From: a virus
Length of the DNA stretch: 64,000 nt
Strand: one strand, 5' to 3'
IMG/VR virus record: IMGVR_UViG_3300043449_002510
Span: 60,149 to 124,148 of that record
The position numbers and the translations under genes are program-made. The notes under the pieces were generated by a model. That model was given only the letters and a program-made list of their open reading frames with translations. It had not been told where the DNA came from and ran no database searches. Of this stretch, positions 62,987 to 64,000 are shown in pieces (positions within the stretch are counted from its first letter, which is position 1; each line of letters opens with the position of its first letter).

Positions 62987-63610
62987 ATGGAAAATATATT
63001 CAATAATCCGAGTAATTTATATTATGGCATCTCCGCTATAATCGCAGCTTTAGGTCTTCTAGGAATTTTATATAGGATATTTAAAACTATTTTTTTATTT
63101 TTAAAGAAAAAATATTCCGATATAGAATCTGCTAACGAAAAAATAGAAAAAATATTCAAAGAAATAACACCAAACCACGGCACTTCTATAAAAGACAAAA
63201 TAAATTCTCTAGATAAAAGAATGAATACAATTGACGAGAATTTAAAAAGAAATAATCAATTGACTGAAAAAATGTTTTCTCGCCAAAGATGGATTCTTGA
63301 CCAAACAACTGGTGCGGTTTTTGAAAGCGACGAAGAAGGAAGATGTATTTGGGCTAATTCTTTTTATTTAAAATTAATACAAAGAAGTTTGGATTCTGTA
63401 GTTGGTCATGGTTGGAAAAATGCCATCGCACCAGAAGACAGAGAAAGAGTCATTGAAAATTGGGAAACCTGTATAAAAGAAGGCAGAGACGCTGAAGATA
63501 CATTTACAATAATTTGCGAAGATGGAAAAAGAGTAAAAGTTTTTTGCTTGGCCCATAAAACAGAAAACAATGGATATATTGGATCTTTAAAAGTTTTAGA
63601 TGAAAAATAA
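62987..63610 (+). CDS. Membrane-anchored PAS-domain protein
   Basis: A 207-residue protein. Residues about 14-38 are a membrane segment, then a coiled-coil (ESANEKIEKIFKEI..., DKINSLDKRMNTIDENL) and a PAS domain at about 105-205 (GAVFESDEEGRCIWANSFYLKLI, GHGWKNAIAPEDRERVIENW, GKRVKVFCLAHK). No kinase or other output domain. It would sense a small ligand or redox state at the membrane. A GTGTAA element lies 12 bases before the ATG. Confidence 0.75.
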   Translation: MENIFNNPSNLYYGISAIIAALGLLGILYRIFKTIFLFLKKKYSDIESANEKIEKIFKEITPNHGTSIKDKINSLDKRMNTIDENLKRNNQLTEKMFSRQRWILDQTTGAVFESDEEGRCIWANSFYLKLIQRSLDSVVGHGWKNAIAPEDRERVIENWETCIKEGRDAEDTFTIICEDGKRVKVFCLAHKTENNGYIGSLKVLDEK

Positions 63611-63656
63611 TTTTAATTTTTTAGGTGTAAAATCTATTATAAGTTATAAAAGCAGT

Positions 63657-63684
63657 TTGACAAAAACATAAAGTTGAGTAATCT
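63657..63684 (+). promoter_or_regulatory. Possible promoter of the terminal RNA cluster
   Basis: TTGACA, 16 bases, TAATCT. A separate GTGTAA with TATTAT lies at 63624-63641. Either could drive the structured RNA and tRNA. Confidence 0.45.
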
Positions 63685-63916
63685 TTATTAAGGCCTTAGT
63701 AAAGGTTGAGCCTATAATCAAAACCGTTAGAGGCGAGCCATGGGAATCGGAGACGCCGGTATTAGCAGGAATGTTAATGCTACCAAACGAACAAGGTAAA
63801 AAATCCCATTATAAATTTTGGTCACAGAACAAAACGAGTAATAGGTGTCTTCTCAACGCCCTCAAAGTCATTCGACATGAGAAATTAGCTTTCTCGTTGT
63901 TCGCTTTTCTGTGACC
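63683..63916 (+). ncRNA. Unassigned structured RNA upstream of tRNA-Ala
   Basis: No reading frame, but many helices: CTTTA 63683-63687 with TAAAG 63700-63704 around a TAAGG/CCTTA core; GGTT 63704-63707 with AACC 63722-63725; GGCG 63732-63735 with CGCC 63754-63757; GGT plus AGCA (63758-63767) with TGCT plus ACC (63778-63784); and GGTCACAGAA 63820-63829 with TTCTGTGACC 63907-63916 (10 bp) enclosing AACGAG/CTCGTT. ATGGGA 63740-63745, in the GGCG/CGCC loop, can pair with TCCCAT 63804-63809, a pseudoknot. Its position next to a tRNA recalls GOLLD-type phage RNAs, but I cannot match a consensus. Confidence 0.6.
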
Positions 63917-63925
63917 GACTCTTTC

Positions 63926-64000
63926 GGGGGTATAGTGCTAATAGTAACACGCTAGATTTGCAATCTTGAGTCAGCGGGGCGGAACCGCTTACCTCCACCA
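63926..64000 (+). tRNA. tRNA-Ala(UGC) with non-standard D and T loops
   Basis: A full 75-base cloverleaf that ends on the last base of the window. The acceptor GGGGGTA pairs with TACCTCC including the G3-U70 pair, discriminator A and encoded CCA. The anticodon loop is TTTGCAA (anticodon TGC) and the 5-bp T stem AGCGG/CCGCT is intact. Unusual: the D loop TAATAGTA lacks the GG pair, the D stem has one C-A mismatch, the anticodon stem has a T-T mismatch, and the T loop is GGCGGAA instead of TTCGAAN. It shares acceptor identity with the tmRNA at 54690. Confidence 0.85.

Noticed and set aside
51360-63870. Shared 10-base GCCCTCAAAG in both structured regions (opposite strands)
   Set aside because: One 10-mer shared in 64 kb can arise by chance, and flanking bases do not align well.
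1-64000. CRISPR array, integrase, transposase or attachment site
   Set aside because: No repeat-spacer pattern, no recombinase or transposase motif and no flanking direct repeats were seen by eye.

Overview
The window is one contiguous AT-rich (roughly 30% GC) stretch of a large tailed double-stranded DNA phage, probably well beyond T4 size. The evidence is tightly packed genes in long single-strand blocks with 4-nt overlaps, giant virion proteins, a replication/recombination module, nucleotide-metabolism genes, two sigma factors, a tmRNA and a tRNA. No integrase, attachment site, CRISPR array or insertion sequence was seen. The host is best guessed as Verrucomicrobiota or a relative (Lentisphaerota, Kiritimatiellota). 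The clues are a phage-encoded pseudopilin with an FTLIEL start and an H-x9-DG tail, and a secreted protein of a repeat type I remember as common in that phylum. This host call is an inference.

Layout. 1-10334 (+): virion proteins, the first cut by the window edge; one carries a C-terminal trypsin-like protease domain. 10348-14721 (-): a Rad52-like protein, two glycosyltransferases and a small protein. 14773-24590 (+): two virion proteins of about 1630 residues each. 24577-35074 (-): replication and recombination (Pol III alpha core, DnaQ-like exonuclease and PHP-like protein as three separate genes; Cas4/RecB-like nuclease, primase, DnaB helicase, small nuclease, RecA), with one flavodoxin-like gene on +. 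35052-48594 (-): a glycan island of nucleotide-sugar enzymes, many glycosyltransferases, methyltransferases, a deacetylase and a SET-domain protein. 48640-51223 (-): a DUF736-like protein, a sigma factor, a dNMP kinase and a GMP reductase-like enzyme. 51224-51725: a gene-free stretch full of helices, a candidate structured RNA. 51726-57312 (+): membrane protein, B12-dependent ribonucleotide reductase, tmRNA, small proteins, second sigma factor, small HExxH protein. 57364-63610 (mainly +): secreted, pilin-like, outer-membrane, lipoprotein, hydrolase and PAS proteins, resembling host-interaction and lysis genes. 63611-64000: a second structured RNA followed by an unusual tRNA-Ala ending at the last base.

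How it fits together. Replication operons start from host-like TTGAC(T/A) promoters whose -10 box lies only 6-9 bases before the ATG, suggesting leaderless early messages. Several virion and late-looking genes, the tmRNA and the terminal RNA are instead preceded by a GTGTA(A/T) element, perhaps read with a phage sigma factor. The island may decorate the virion or remodel the host surface. The most novel-looking items are the two unassigned structured RNAs, the tmRNA with a 21-residue tag, the tRNA-Ala with abnormal D and T loops, the three-gene polymerase, and the virion protein fused to a serine protease.
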